Shown: piece after piece, positions 50,493-58,974 of the stretch
Layout of the letters: every line of letters begins with the position of its first letter
Position numbering within the stretch: the first letter of the stretch is position 1
Notes under the pieces: model-generated
Database searches by the model: none
The model's input: the letters and a program-made list of their open reading frames with translations, nothing else
Told to the model about the DNA's origin: nothing
Source: Streptomyces spiroverticillatus
GTDB lineage: Bacteria; Actinomycetota; Actinomycetes; Streptomycetales; Streptomycetaceae
DNA length: 64,000 bases
NCBI GenBank assembly: GCA_014650415.1
Contig: BMUX01000003.1
Location: 1-64,000, forward strand
Reading direction: 5' to 3'
Position numbers and translations under genes: made by a program

Positions 50493-50597
50493 GGTGGGGG
50501 GGCTCGTTGCCCCCACCGCCTCCCCCGGGACCGCTTCTCGGTGCGCCGTCGGCCGCTTCGGCGGGGTGGGGGTGAGGGGCTCGCTGCCCCTCACCCC
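50493..50597. terminator. Tandem, partly duplicated terminator hairpins after hbpS
   Basis: Two hairpins follow the hbpS stop: a weaker 8-bp stem at 50493-50517 and a strong 12-bp stem at 50569-50597 with a TCGCT loop. The sequence around them is repeated (GCCGCTTCGGC ... GGGACCGCTTCTCGGTGCGCC versus GGACCACTTCCCGGTGCGCC), so the second unit seems to be a diverged copy of the first. Confidence 0.72.
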
Positions 50598-50649
50598 GGA
50601 CCACTTCCCGGTGCGCCGCCGGTTCAGCCCGGGCTCCCTGGCCAAGGGG

Positions 50650-50751
50650 GTCCCCAGCCCCGCCCCTTCACCTAAACCCGCGGGGCAAGGGGACCGGTCT
50701 CGTGCGGGTGCGTCGTGGCTGGCGTCTTGCGCAGTTCCCCGCGCCCCTAAA
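50650..50751. repeat. Dispersed intergenic repeat, copy B (inverted relative to copy A)
   Basis: The reverse complement of this stretch aligns with 7791-7892, sharing blocks such as AGGGGCGCGGGGAACTGCGC and CCCCTTGCCCCGCGGGTT. It fills most of the gap between the hbpS terminators and the ankyrin gene and may contain that gene's promoter. Confidence 0.75.
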
Positions 50752-50780
50752 TGCCCCCCCGGAATCAGGAAGGCCCCGCC

Positions 50781-51416
50781 ATGTCCCCCACCCCCGACCA
50801 GCGCCTCCTCGCCGCCTCCGTGGCCGGTGACAGTGTCGGCGTGCGGGCCGCTCTCCGTGACGGGGCCCGTGTCACCGCCCGGGACGCCGAGCTGCGCACC
50901 CCCCTTCTCCTCGCCGCCCTCGGCAGCCACGTCGACGCCGCCCGGGCCCTCGTCGCCGCCGGGGCCGACGTCAACGCCCAGGACCTGCGCGAGGACAGCC
51001 CCTGGCTGGTCACCGGCGTCACCGGCAGCGTCGCGATGATGCGCGTACTGCTGCCCGCCGGCCCCGACCTCACGCTGCGCAACCGCTTCGGCGGCATCTC
51101 CGTCATCCCGGCGAGCGAACGCGGCCACGCCGAGTACGTCCGGGCCGTGCTCGCCGAGACCGACACCGACGTCGACCACGTCAACCGGCTCGGCTGGACC
51201 GCCCTGTTGGAGGCCGTCATCCTCGGCGACGGCGGCCGCGCCCACCAGGAGGTCGTCGAGGTCCTGCTCGCCGCGGGCGCCACCCCCGACCTCGCCGACG
51301 GCGACGGCGTCACGCCCCTCACCCATGCCGAACGCCGCGGGTTCACCGTCATCGCCCACCTGCTCCGGCAAGCGGAGAGCGCCGCGCTCCCCCACCACCC
51401 CGGGACCCCCTCATGA
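50781..51416 (+). CDS. Ankyrin-repeat protein
   Basis: The 211-residue protein has five to six ankyrin-type repeats, for example AELRTPLLLAALGSHVDAAR, GADVNAQDLREDSPWLVTG, NRLGWTALLEAVILGDGG and GDGVTPLTHAERRGFTVIA. There is no signal peptide, so it should act inside the cell in protein binding. AGGAAGG lies before the ATG. Its stop overlaps the start of the lipoprotein gene (ATGA), so the two are translated together. No partner is known. Confidence 0.87.
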   Translation: MSPTPDQRLLAASVAGDSVGVRAALRDGARVTARDAELRTPLLLAALGSHVDAARALVAAGADVNAQDLREDSPWLVTGVTGSVAMMRVLLPAGPDLTLRNRFGGISVIPASERGHAEYVRAVLAETDTDVDHVNRLGWTALLEAVILGDGGRAHQEVVEVLLAAGATPDLADGDGVTPLTHAERRGFTVIAHLLRQAESAALPHHPGTPS

Positions 51417-52555
51417 AGACCCGCCTCGCCCTGTGGGCCCTCCTCGTCACCGTCACCCTCAGCCTCCTCGCCGGATGCGCGGGTACGGGTTCCGGTTCCA
51501 CCGAGAGTGCCCCCGAGCGGCCCCGCCCCGCGACCGTCACCCCGACCGCGCCCACGCCGAAGGCCACCGCCACCCCCGCCGGCACCCTCCTGGTCGCCGA
51601 CTTCGACGCCGACACCGTCACCTTCGTCGACCCGGCCCCCGGCAAGGGGCCGATCGGCTCGGTGCGGGTCGGCACCGCCCCGTACGGTCTCGCCGTCGGC
51701 AAGGACGGCCGCGCCTGGGTGGCGACCGCCGAGGGCGTCGCCGTCGTCGACACCCGTACGCGTACGAACCTCGGCCGCATCCCGTACGCGACGAAGGCGG
51801 ACGGCCCCGCGACCATGGGCGAGTACCGGGCGGGCGGCATGGGCATCGCCCTGTCCCCCGACGGCAAGCACGCCTACGTCGGCGTCAACGTGCCCGACGC
51901 ACGCGGGGTGCTGGAGGTCGTCGACACGGCCACCCGCAAGATCACGGACACCGTCCCGGTCGGCCGCCGCCCCTTCGACGTCGACGTCTCCGCCGACGGC
52001 CGCGAGGTCTACGCGACGGGGCACGACTCGTACGACGTGACCGCCGTCCGCACGGACACCCTGAAGGCCCGCCGCCTCGAAGTCGCTCCGTACGGTACGG
52101 AGGGCGGCCTCGGCTCCTGGCTCAAGCCGCACTACGCGGCCGTGCGCCCCGCCGACGGCAAACTCCTCCTCCCCTTCGAGGGCGAACGTCTCGCCGTCCT
52201 CGACCCGCGCACCGGCAAGGTCACCGTCGAGCCGATGACCGCCAACACCCACCAGCACGGGGCGGCCCTCGCCCCCGACGGCACCCTCTTCGTCGTCGGT
52301 ACGGGCCCGATCGGCGGCGACGACGCCGCCGCCTCCCTGACGATCCGTCGGCCGGACGGCACGGAGCGGGTGATCCCGCTGGACGGGGCCCACGAGGACA
52401 TCGCGGTCGCCCCCGACGGGCGGACGGCGTACGTCACCGGCGGCTTCACCCGGGAGGGCTCCTGGGACGGGGTCACGGTGGTCGACGTTCCGACCGGTGA
52501 CACCCGTCGGGTGGCGGGCGGGGTACGGCCGCTGGGCATCGCGGTCCTGGGCTGA
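51413..52555 (+). CDS. YncE-like beta-propeller lipoprotein
   Basis: The 380-residue protein has a lipoprotein signal with lipobox LLAGC (Cys near residue 22), a Thr/Pro-rich linker (to about 55) and then repeated beta-propeller blades: GTLLVADFDADTVTFVDPA, APYGLAVGKDGRAWVATAEG, MGIALSPDGKHAYVGVNV, RPFDVDVSADGREVYATGHD, and a last blade DIAVAPDGRTAYVTGGF. The YncE/lactonase-like seven-bladed fold is likely. Outside location follows from the lipobox. Ligand unknown. It is coupled to the ankyrin gene. Confidence 0.86.
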   Translation: MKTRLALWALLVTVTLSLLAGCAGTGSGSTESAPERPRPATVTPTAPTPKATATPAGTLLVADFDADTVTFVDPAPGKGPIGSVRVGTAPYGLAVGKDGRAWVATAEGVAVVDTRTRTNLGRIPYATKADGPATMGEYRAGGMGIALSPDGKHAYVGVNVPDARGVLEVVDTATRKITDTVPVGRRPFDVDVSADGREVYATGHDSYDVTAVRTDTLKARRLEVAPYGTEGGLGSWLKPHYAAVRPADGKLLLPFEGERLAVLDPRTGKVTVEPMTANTHQHGAALAPDGTLFVVGTGPIGGDDAAASLTIRRPDGTERVIPLDGAHEDIAVAPDGRTAYVTGGFTREGSWDGVTVVDVPTGDTRRVAGGVRPLGIAVLG

Positions 52556-52575
52556 GCCCCGACCTCCCCCGAACC

Positions 52576-52615
52576 CCGCAAGGCCCGGCTCCTCCCCCGA
52601 GTCCGGGCCTTGCGG
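52576..52615. terminator. Bidirectional terminator
   Basis: A perfect 13-bp stem (CCGCAAGGCCCGG / CCGGGCCTTGCGG) with a 14-base loop lies between the convergent beta-propeller and acetyltransferase genes and can serve both. Confidence 0.88.
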
Positions 52616-52630
52616 CCCCCCGCCGCGCCG

Positions 52631-53101
52631 CTAACCCGCCACCCTCCCCAACGCCTCGTCCGTCAGCCGGTACACATCCCACTCCCCCTGCACCCTCGCC
52701 CCCATCGCCTCGTAGAAGTCGATCGCCGGCCGGTTCCACTTCAGCACCGACCACTCCAGCCGCTCGTACCCCCGCTCCACGCACACCCGCGCCAGCTCCG
52801 TCAGCAGGGCCTTCCCGTAGCCGCCGCCCCGCGCCGTCGGCCGTACGTACAGGTCCTCCAGGTAGATCCCGTGCACCCCGCGCCACGTCGAGAAGTTCAG
52901 GAACCACAGGGCGAAGCCGACGACCGCCCCCTCCCCGTCCTCCGCCACATGCGCGAAGGCCGCCGGGTGCTCGCCGAAGAGGGCCTCCCGCAGGTGCTCC
53001 TCGCTCGCCCGGACCTCGTCCAACGCCTTCTCGTACTCGGCGAGTTCCCGCACCATCGCGTGGATCTCCGGAATGTCCTCGACCGTCGCTCTACGAATCA
53101 T
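52631..53101 (-). CDS. GNAT-family N-acetyltransferase
   Basis: The 156-residue acetyltransferase has the GNAT layout with IRRATVEDIPEIHAMVRELA at the start, the acceptor strand YLEDLYVRPTARGGGYGKAL (acetyl-CoA pyrophosphate loop RGGGYGKAL) and LEWSVLKWNRPAIDFYEAMGA at the end. It resembles diamine/spermidine-type acetyltransferases. It overlaps by four bases the stop of the upstream kinase gene, so the pair is coupled. Possible substrates are polyamines or a small amine drug; not resolvable here. Confidence 0.87.
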   Translation of the reverse strand: MIRRATVEDIPEIHAMVRELAEYEKALDEVRASEEHLREALFGEHPAAFAHVAEDGEGAVVGFALWFLNFSTWRGVHGIYLEDLYVRPTARGGGYGKALLTELARVCVERGYERLEWSVLKWNRPAIDFYEAMGARVQGEWDVYRLTDEALGRVAG

Positions 53102-54021
53102 GACCGCACCCTAAGCAGGGTCTCCGCGACGACCACGTGAATATCCGGAATGCGGACCTCGCCGTCCTCCAGCTCCCACAGGCAGTCCTGGAGCACCCGC
53201 CCGAGCGTCCACGCCACCGCCCTCTCCCGCTCCAGCCCCATCACCTCCACCATCAGATCGAACCGCCGCACCACCTCCCCCGCCTCGAACCGGTTCCTGA
53301 TCGCCGGGAACAGCTCGAACCCCGGGTCCCCCGCGAGCGGCTTCGGGTCGATGACCACCCACCGTTCGGCCCGGCCCGAATCCGCCCTCGGCGCCAGCAC
53401 GTTCTCCCCGTGCAGGTCCCAGTGCAGCAGCCGGTCCCCGGCCTCCCCAGCCACCTCCCGCACCGCCCCCGCACACCGCTCCAGCAGCCGGCGCTCCCCC
53501 GCGTCCGCCAGCTCCGGCAGCAGTTCCGATACGTCGTCCAGCATGGCGGCGGCGAGGTCGCCGAGCCTGCGCATCCCCGCCGGGGCCGCCACCGTGTTCA
53601 GCCGGGCAAGCTTCTCCGCGATCACCCGTACGCCGTCCAGCGCCTCCCGCACCCCGCCCAGCGACCTCCCCTCGTCGAGCCGCTCCAGCAGCAGCGCGCC
53701 CCGGGCCTCGTCCGCCGCCAGCACCTCCACCACCCCGAGCCCCGCCCAGGCCCGCAGCGCCGCGGCCTCGCCCTCGTTCTCCTCGTCCCGGAGCTGGAGC
53801 TTGAGCACGGCCGGCCGCCCGTCCGCCTCCCGGACCACGGGCACCACCAGCGCCGCCGCCCCGTGCATCACCCGGCCGTCGAGCCGCAGCCCCCACCCGT
53901 CCAGGCACTCCCGGGCCAGGCCCGGCAGCTCCGCCACCCAGTCCCGCCCCGCCTCCCCGTTCCACCGCAGCTGCGGCTCCACCAGTCCCGCCGGGACCTC
54001 GACCTCGTACCGCTCACCCAT
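53098..54021 (-). CDS. APH(6)/hydroxyurea-phosphotransferase-like kinase
   Basis: The 307-residue protein belongs to the aminoglycoside/hydroxyurea antibiotic resistance kinase group. It shows AVLKLQLRDEENEGEAAALR (ATP lysine and Glu), LLLERLDEGRSL, the catalytic LLHWDLHGENVLA and the metal-binding VVIDPKPLAGDPGFEL. Members include streptomycin 6-phosphotransferase; most chromosomal copies have unknown substrates. GGAGGTGCGCGG precedes the ATG at 54021. It is coupled to an acetyltransferase gene. Confidence 0.85.
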   Translation of the reverse strand: MGERYEVEVPAGLVEPQLRWNGEAGRDWVAELPGLARECLDGWGLRLDGRVMHGAAALVVPVVREADGRPAVLKLQLRDEENEGEAAALRAWAGLGVVEVLAADEARGALLLERLDEGRSLGGVREALDGVRVIAEKLARLNTVAAPAGMRRLGDLAAAMLDDVSELLPELADAGERRLLERCAGAVREVAGEAGDRLLHWDLHGENVLAPRADSGRAERWVVIDPKPLAGDPGFELFPAIRNRFEAGEVVRRFDLMVEVMGLERERAVAWTLGRVLQDCLWELEDGEVRIPDIHVVVAETLLRVRS

Positions 54022-54101
54022 CCGCGCACCTCCTCCCTTGCCAATCGCCGTACGAGACGAGAATGCCCGCACGAATCACCCGAAACCGCCACAATCGGTC
54101 C

Positions 54102-54776
54102 ATGCCACGCCCCCTCCGCACCGTCCTCGGCTACCTCCGTTCCGCCCCCGGCACCCATCTCTGGCTCCTCGCCCTGCTCCTCACCACCGTCGTCATCCGC
54201 CGCATGGACCCCGCCTTCGCCGACGAGTTCCTCCGGCAGCGCTCCACCAACATCCACCAGCTCTCCCAGCACCCCAGCCGGGTCCTGATCTCCTCCGCGT
54301 TCTGGATCGACGGCGGCGGCTGGCTGCTGTACGCCGTCCTCTACTCCCTCTTCCACGCCCCCGCCGAACGCTGGCTCGGCACCCTGCGCTGGCTCGGTGT
54401 CGTGCTCGCCGCGCACGTCGGCGCGACGTACCTCAGCGAGGGCGTCCTCGGCTGGGCGATCAAGCACGGCATCGCCCCGCCGCAGTCCGTCAACACCCTT
54501 GACGTCGGGGTGAGTTACGCGCTCGCGGGCGTCGTCGCCGTCCTCACATACCGCATCCCGACGCCCTGGCGGTACCTCTACCTCTTCGCCGTCCTCACCT
54601 TCTACGCCCTCCCTCTCGTCAACGGCCGCACCTTCACCGACCTCGGCCACTTCACCGCCGTCCTCATCGGCCTCGCCTGCTACCCCCTCACCCGGAGCCC
54701 AAGGAATCCAGCGCCGCAGCATCCCCGGCAGCCCCGTACTCCTCCATCAGCTCCGCCCAGAACCCCAGCTCCCTGA
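54102..54776 (+). CDS. Rhomboid-like membrane protein
   Basis: The 224-residue protein has about six membrane helices (THLWLLALLLTTVVI, WLLYAVLYSLFHAPAERWLG, LGVVLAAHVGATYLSEGVLG, SYALAGVVAVLTY, YLYLFAVLTFYALPLV, FTAVLIGLACYPLT). The order and the NGRTFTDLGHF histidine resemble rhomboid proteins, but the GxSG serine motif is replaced by DVGVSYAL, so protease activity is doubtful. The last 28 residues are Pro/Arg-rich and are encoded antisense to the next gene: the two overlap by 89 bases. ATG at 54102 is chosen over 54063 for its normal membrane-protein N terminus. Confidence 0.72.
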   Translation: MPRPLRTVLGYLRSAPGTHLWLLALLLTTVVIRRMDPAFADEFLRQRSTNIHQLSQHPSRVLISSAFWIDGGGWLLYAVLYSLFHAPAERWLGTLRWLGVVLAAHVGATYLSEGVLGWAIKHGIAPPQSVNTLDVGVSYALAGVVAVLTYRIPTPWRYLYLFAVLTFYALPLVNGRTFTDLGHFTAVLIGLACYPLTRSPRNPAPQHPRQPRTPPSAPPRTPAP

Positions 54777-55875
54777 CCTCCGCATGCCGCAGCCGCTTCC
54801 CGCCCGCCGTCGGCCGCAACCGCTCGTACGCCTCCCGCAACCCCTCAGCCACCCCCACCGTCAGCAACTCCAGCCGCTCCCGCACCAGCAGGTCCCAGTC
54901 CACCGCACCCGGCCCCCGCCCCTCCCGGTGCAGCTCCACCAGCGGCAACTGCCGGCCGACCGCCCACACCGCCAACTGCGGTACGTCCCGCCACAGATGG
55001 GCATGCCCGTATCGCTTCCCGCGGCCCATCCGCGCCACCACACCGCGCACGCACCGGGCGATCTCCACCGCCCGCAGCACGCCCACCGCCTCGGTGTTCT
55101 CGTTGAACACCGTCCGGTACGACTCTCCGCCCCGGTCCGACCACAACCGCTCCCTTCCCGCGGCGCCGTCCGCCGCGTGCGCCACCTCCAGCCGGGACCC
55201 CGGTGCCAAACACGCCAGCGCCGACGTCGCCTCCTCAACCGTCATACACCGCTCGCCCGCATAAGGTTCCCGCACCTCTCCCCTGCGCACCGCGAACCGC
55301 ACCCCGTCCTCCCGGAACTGCCGCATCAGCCGCAGCACGTTCGGGTCCCGGACCAGCTCGTCCTGAGCCGTGGCGGGATTGCGCCGCCGGTCCTCCGCGT
55401 CCAGTTCGCCCCGTACGGTCTCCACAACCGGCCCGGTCACCAACTCGACCCGCAGCAGCGCCCGCTTCAGCCACTCCCCGGGCAGCCCCTCCGCGACCGC
55501 CTGCCGCAACACCCCCAACCGCTGCACCCCGTCCAGCACTTCGGGCTGCTCGACCTGGACCGTGCCCGACCCCCGCAGCCCACCGGGCAGCACCCGCACC
55601 TCCTGCGCCGCAAGCACCACCGACCCCACCACCCCGAAGTCGTACGGCCGCTGCCACAACAGCTCCGTCAGCTCGACGTTCGCGTCGCTCTCCCCAAGGA
55701 ACCCGCGCCGGCCCCCCTCCCACTCCCACTCCACCAGCTGATCGGCACCCACCCACGCCGACCAGCGATGATCCCCGACCCGCTCCACCCTCTCCGACTT
55801 CAGAACCAGCCCCTCGAACGACGAGGGCACGGACGACGACACCAGCTGCGGCGGCAGAAACAGAACTTCGGTCAT
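54688..55875 (-). CDS. Conserved protein of unknown function with a DGVQR motif
   Basis: I cannot assign this 395-residue protein with certainty. Near residue 115 it has EVLDGVQRLGVLRQAVAEG, which resembles the DGQxR core of DndB/DGQHR and DUF262-type proteins, with Gln replaced by Val. Around it are ELTELLWQRPYDFG and RRNPATAQDELVRDPNVLRL, and a helical C-terminal half (GVLRAVEIARCVRGVVAR, ELLTVGVAEGLREAYERLR). No membrane helix is seen. Such cores occur in phage-defence and DNA-modification proteins. The 3' end overlaps the convergent rhomboid-like gene. The 271 bases upstream show only C-rich simple sequence. Confidence 0.6.
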   Translation of the reverse strand: MTEVLFLPPQLVSSSVPSSFEGLVLKSERVERVGDHRWSAWVGADQLVEWEWEGGRRGFLGESDANVELTELLWQRPYDFGVVGSVVLAAQEVRVLPGGLRGSGTVQVEQPEVLDGVQRLGVLRQAVAEGLPGEWLKRALLRVELVTGPVVETVRGELDAEDRRRNPATAQDELVRDPNVLRLMRQFREDGVRFAVRRGEVREPYAGERCMTVEEATSALACLAPGSRLEVAHAADGAAGRERLWSDRGGESYRTVFNENTEAVGVLRAVEIARCVRGVVARMGRGKRYGHAHLWRDVPQLAVWAVGRQLPLVELHREGRGPGAVDWDLLVRERLELLTVGVAEGLREAYERLRPTAGGKRLRHAEVRELGFWAELMEEYGAAGDAAALDSLGSG

Positions 55876-56146
55876 GCCCCGTCCAACGCCCCCACCACCC
55901 TCAAGGTCGCGCCCGCACATCCGCACCCCGCACCATCACCACGCCCGCCCCACCCCCACCGCCGCACCGGGCCCCGCCTCCACCACCACGCCCGGCCCGC
56001 CCCCACCACCGCCCCCACCCCGACACACCGTCGAGCCGCGCCCCCCGAGCGCGCCCCCCGACGCCCATTGCGCCCCCCACCCACGCCCGCTAGCGTCCCG
56101 GCACCACCGCCGACCAGCCCCGAAGCCGAACAGGACGAAGGCCACC

Positions 56147-57553
56147 ATGAGCAGCACCCCCACCCCCCGCACCACCAACGGAGGCATCTCCTTCTGGTAC
56201 GCCGACCACGGCATACCCACCCCCCGCGAGCCCCTCCCCGGCGACACCACCGCGGACGTCTGCATCGTCGGCGGCGGCTACACCGGCCTGTGGACCGCGT
56301 ACTACCTCAAGAAGGCCGTCCCCTTCCTCAACATCACCGTCCTCGAAGCCAAGTTCTGCGGATACGGCGCCTCCGGCCGCAACGGCGGCTGGCTCTACAA
56401 CGGCATCGCGGGCCGCGACCGCTACGCGAAACTCCACGGCCAGGAGGCCGCCACCCGCCTCCAGGACGCCATGAACGACACCGTCGCCGAGGTCGTCACC
56501 ACGGCCGCCACCGAGGGCATCGACGCCGACATCCACCAGGGCGGCGTCCTCGAAGTCGCCTACACCCCCGCCCAGTTCAGCCGCCTCAAGGCATTCCACG
56601 CCACCGAGGTCGCCTTCGGCGAGAAGGACCGCATCCTCCTCGGCGCCCGCGACACCGCCGCCCGCATCAAGGTCGCCGGAGCCGTCGGCTCCACCTGGAC
56701 CCCGCACGGCGCCCGCCTGCACCCCGCCAAACTCGCCAAGGGCCTCGCCGACACCGTCGAGGCGCTCGGCGTGACGATCCACGAGTCCACCCCGGTCACC
56801 GCCATCGAGCCCAAGCACGCCCGCACCCCGTACGGCACCGTCCGCGCCCCGTACATCCTGCGCTGCACCGAGGGCTTCACCCCGAACCTCAAGGGCCAGA
56901 AGCGCTCCTGGCTCCCCATGAACTCATCCATGATCGTCACCGACCCGATCCCTCCCCACCTCTGGGAGACCATCGGCTGGGACGGCCGCGAGAACCTCGG
57001 CGACATGGCACACGCCTACATGTACGCCCAGCGCACCGCCGACGACCGCATCGCCCTCGGCGGCCGCGGCGTCCCGTACCGCTTCGGCTCGAAGACCGAC
57101 AACGACGGCCGCACCCAGCCCGCCACCATCGCCGCCCTGCGCGACATCCTGGTCCGCTTCTTCCCCACCCTCGCAGGCACCGGCATCGCCCACGCCTGGT
57201 CCGGCGTCCTCGGCGTCCCCCGCGACTGGTGCTCCACCGTCACCCTCGACCGCTCGACGGGCCTGGGCTGGGCGGGCGGTTACGTCGGCTCGGGCGTCGC
57301 CACCACCAACCTCGCCGCCCGCACCCTGCGCGACCTCTTCCTCCAGGACTCCGGCCAGGGCGGCACCACCGACCTCACCACCCTCCCCTGGGTCAACCAC
57401 AAGGTCCGCAAGTGGGAGCCGGAGCCCTTCCGCTGGCTGGGCGTCCAGGGCATGTACGCCGCGTACCGCGAGGCCGACCGCCGCGAACTGACCGGCCGCA
57501 CCGCCGAAACCAACCCCATCGCCCGCATCGCCGACCGCATCGCGGGCCGCTGA
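56147..57553 (+). CDS. FAD-dependent oxidoreductase (DAO/PuuB-like)
   Basis: The 468-residue flavoprotein has the FAD fold TADVCIVGGGYTGLWTAYYLKK, the linker GYGASGRNGGWLYNG typical of gamma-glutamylputrescine oxidase and related amine oxidases, and the C-terminal GWAGGYVGSGVATTNLAARTL. It should oxidise an amine or amino acid with release of hydrogen peroxide. GAAGG six bases before the ATG at 56147 fixes the start; the longer open frame upstream is Pro/His simple sequence. It stands five bases from a convergent gene remnant. Confidence 0.86.
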   Translation: MSSTPTPRTTNGGISFWYADHGIPTPREPLPGDTTADVCIVGGGYTGLWTAYYLKKAVPFLNITVLEAKFCGYGASGRNGGWLYNGIAGRDRYAKLHGQEAATRLQDAMNDTVAEVVTTAATEGIDADIHQGGVLEVAYTPAQFSRLKAFHATEVAFGEKDRILLGARDTAARIKVAGAVGSTWTPHGARLHPAKLAKGLADTVEALGVTIHESTPVTAIEPKHARTPYGTVRAPYILRCTEGFTPNLKGQKRSWLPMNSSMIVTDPIPPHLWETIGWDGRENLGDMAHAYMYAQRTADDRIALGGRGVPYRFGSKTDNDGRTQPATIAALRDILVRFFPTLAGTGIAHAWSGVLGVPRDWCSTVTLDRSTGLGWAGGYVGSGVATTNLAARTLRDLFLQDSGQGGTTDLTTLPWVNHKVRKWEPEPFRWLGVQGMYAAYREADRRELTGRTAETNPIARIADRIAGR

Positions 57554-57558
57554 GCCCC

Positions 57559-58038
57559 TCACACGTAAACGAGGATCTTCCCCCGCAACCGGCCGCGCTC
57601 ACCACGAGTGTGCGCGGCCGCCAGGTCGCAGAAGGGGAAGGAGCTGTCGATCCGGCTGCGGAACGTCCCCGCCGCCACCCTGTCGAGCACCGAACCAAGC
57701 GGTTCCGCTGTCGGGGTCCGGCTGCCCGTAGAGATACGTACACCGAGTGACGCGTCCTCGAATCCGGCGATGGTCACCACCCGCCCCGGATCACCGGTCA
57801 GCCGGACGGCGACCGCCGGAAAACCGTGGCCGGCCGCGTCGTACACCGCATCGACCCCGCGCGGATCCAGGTCCCGGATCCGCTCCTCCACTCCGTCGCC
57901 GTACGAAACGGGTACGGCACCCAGAGACCGGACGTAATCGTGGTTGGACTCGGAGGCCGTACCGATCACCGTCACCCCCGGCGCGACGAGGAGCTGGACG
58001 GCGGGCCCGGACGGGGCCGGAGTCCGAAGGTTGTCCAT
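57559..58038 (-). pseudogene. Truncated MDR quinone oxidoreductase (C-terminal part)
   Basis: The frame reads AVQLLVAPGVTVIGTASESN, HDYVRSLGAVPVSYGDGVEE, GVDAVYDAAGHG and ends RGKILVYV. These are the second half of the nucleotide-binding fold and the tail of NADPH:quinone oxidoreductases of about 300 residues. The whole GroES-like domain and the glycine-rich loop are missing; the first 14 residues (MDNLRTPAPSGP...) are not of this family. About half of the gene remains, so activity is very unlikely. Confidence 0.75.
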
Positions 58039-58113
58039 GAGCGGTTTCTCCTGATGCGGTGTCCGCCGTCGGGTCCGCCACACGTGCGGGAGGGCGTCCG
58101 GTCCTGGTGGGGT

Positions 58114-58147
58114 TCGTACGTCATGCCTCGTACGTCATGCCTCGTAC
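58114..58147. repeat. Short tandem repeat (14 bp, 2.4 copies)
   Basis: TCGTACGTCATGCC occurs twice head to tail, followed by a partial third copy TCGTAC. It lies between two gene remnants and contains a TACGTA palindrome-like core. Confidence 0.8.
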
Positions 58148-58189
58148 AGGGAGCGCGGGGCGCGGGTCCCCGGAAGGCGACCGGAAAGG

Positions 58190-58520
58190 TCAGTCGACGG
58201 GCACGGCACGCACCGCACCCGTGTCGGCCGACTGCGCCCAGGCCGCATAGGCACGCAGTGCCGTCGTGACGGGCCGCTCGGCGCGGACCGGGCGGTATCC
58301 CGTACGTTCCCGCTCCGCGCGGCGCTCGCCCAGCTCCGCCTCGGGAACCTCCAGCCGCAGGCCACGGCCCGGGATGTCGACCGTGATCAGGTCACCGTCG
58401 ACGACGAGGGCGAGCGGGCCCCCGGCGGCCGACTCGGGCGAGACATGGCCGACCGAGAGACCCGAACTCCCGCCGGAGAAACGGCCGTCGGTGACCACCG
58501 CCACCGTCTCGGCCAGGCCC
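58190..58520 (-). pseudogene. 3' remnant of dihydroxy-acid dehydratase (ilvD-type)
   Basis: The minus-strand frame reads [59 protein letters not shown] and ends [12 protein letters not shown]. This is the C-terminal fifth of IlvD-family dehydratases (TDGRFSG...GHVSPEA..GGP). Upstream of about 58520 homology stops abruptly and the opposite strand becomes a regulator fragment. The catalytic Fe-S cysteines lie in the missing part. Confidence 0.8.
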
Positions 58521-58951
58521 CGATCACCGGCTGGAACGCCGCGTACCTCGACCTGTACCCGAACGTGGCCACCGTCGATGCGGCCGAACGCAACCTCCTC
58601 TGGCTGGTGTTCACCGACCCCTACGTCCGCAGCCCGCTGCCGGACTGGGAAGTGACCAGCCGCCGCTTCCTCGCCGAATTCCGCGCCGAGGCCGGACCCA
58701 GGGTCGGCGACCTCGCCCAGTCCCCCGCCGTCCAACGGCTGCTGGAGACGAGCCCGGAGTTCCGGGCGGCCTGGCAGGACCACCACATCGAAGGCTTCAC
58801 CTCCCGGCTGCGCGCCTTCGACCACCCCACTTCGGGCCCGCGCTACTTCGAACACCACCGCCTCGCCCCCGCCGACCACCCCGACCTGTACGTGGTCGTC
58901 TACACCCCGGCACACGGTGCAGGACAAGAACGACCTTCACGACGTCGGTGA
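58521..58951 (+). pseudogene. Remnant of an XRE/MmyB-like regulator (ligand-binding domain)
   Basis: From about 58521 the plus strand encodes [72 protein letters not shown] and [15 protein letters not shown]. This is the C-terminal MmyB-type ligand-binding domain of Streptomyces XRE regulators. The N-terminal helix-turn-helix is absent; an ATG at 58445 would start in antisense ilvD sequence and make a chimera. The fragment ends close to the normal end of this family. Confidence 0.78.
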
Positions 58952-58974
58952 CACGACGGGGCAGCAGCACCCCC

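Noticed and set aside
55874..56146. N-terminal extension of the FAD oxidoreductase by 91 residues
   Set aside because: The segment is Pro/His/Arg simple sequence, precedes the clear ribosome site, and family members start near the chosen ATG.
58445..58951. Complete 168-residue regulator gene starting at the ATG at 58445
   Set aside because: The first 25 codons are antisense ilvD sequence and the DNA-binding domain is missing; it is better described as a remnant of the ligand-binding domain.
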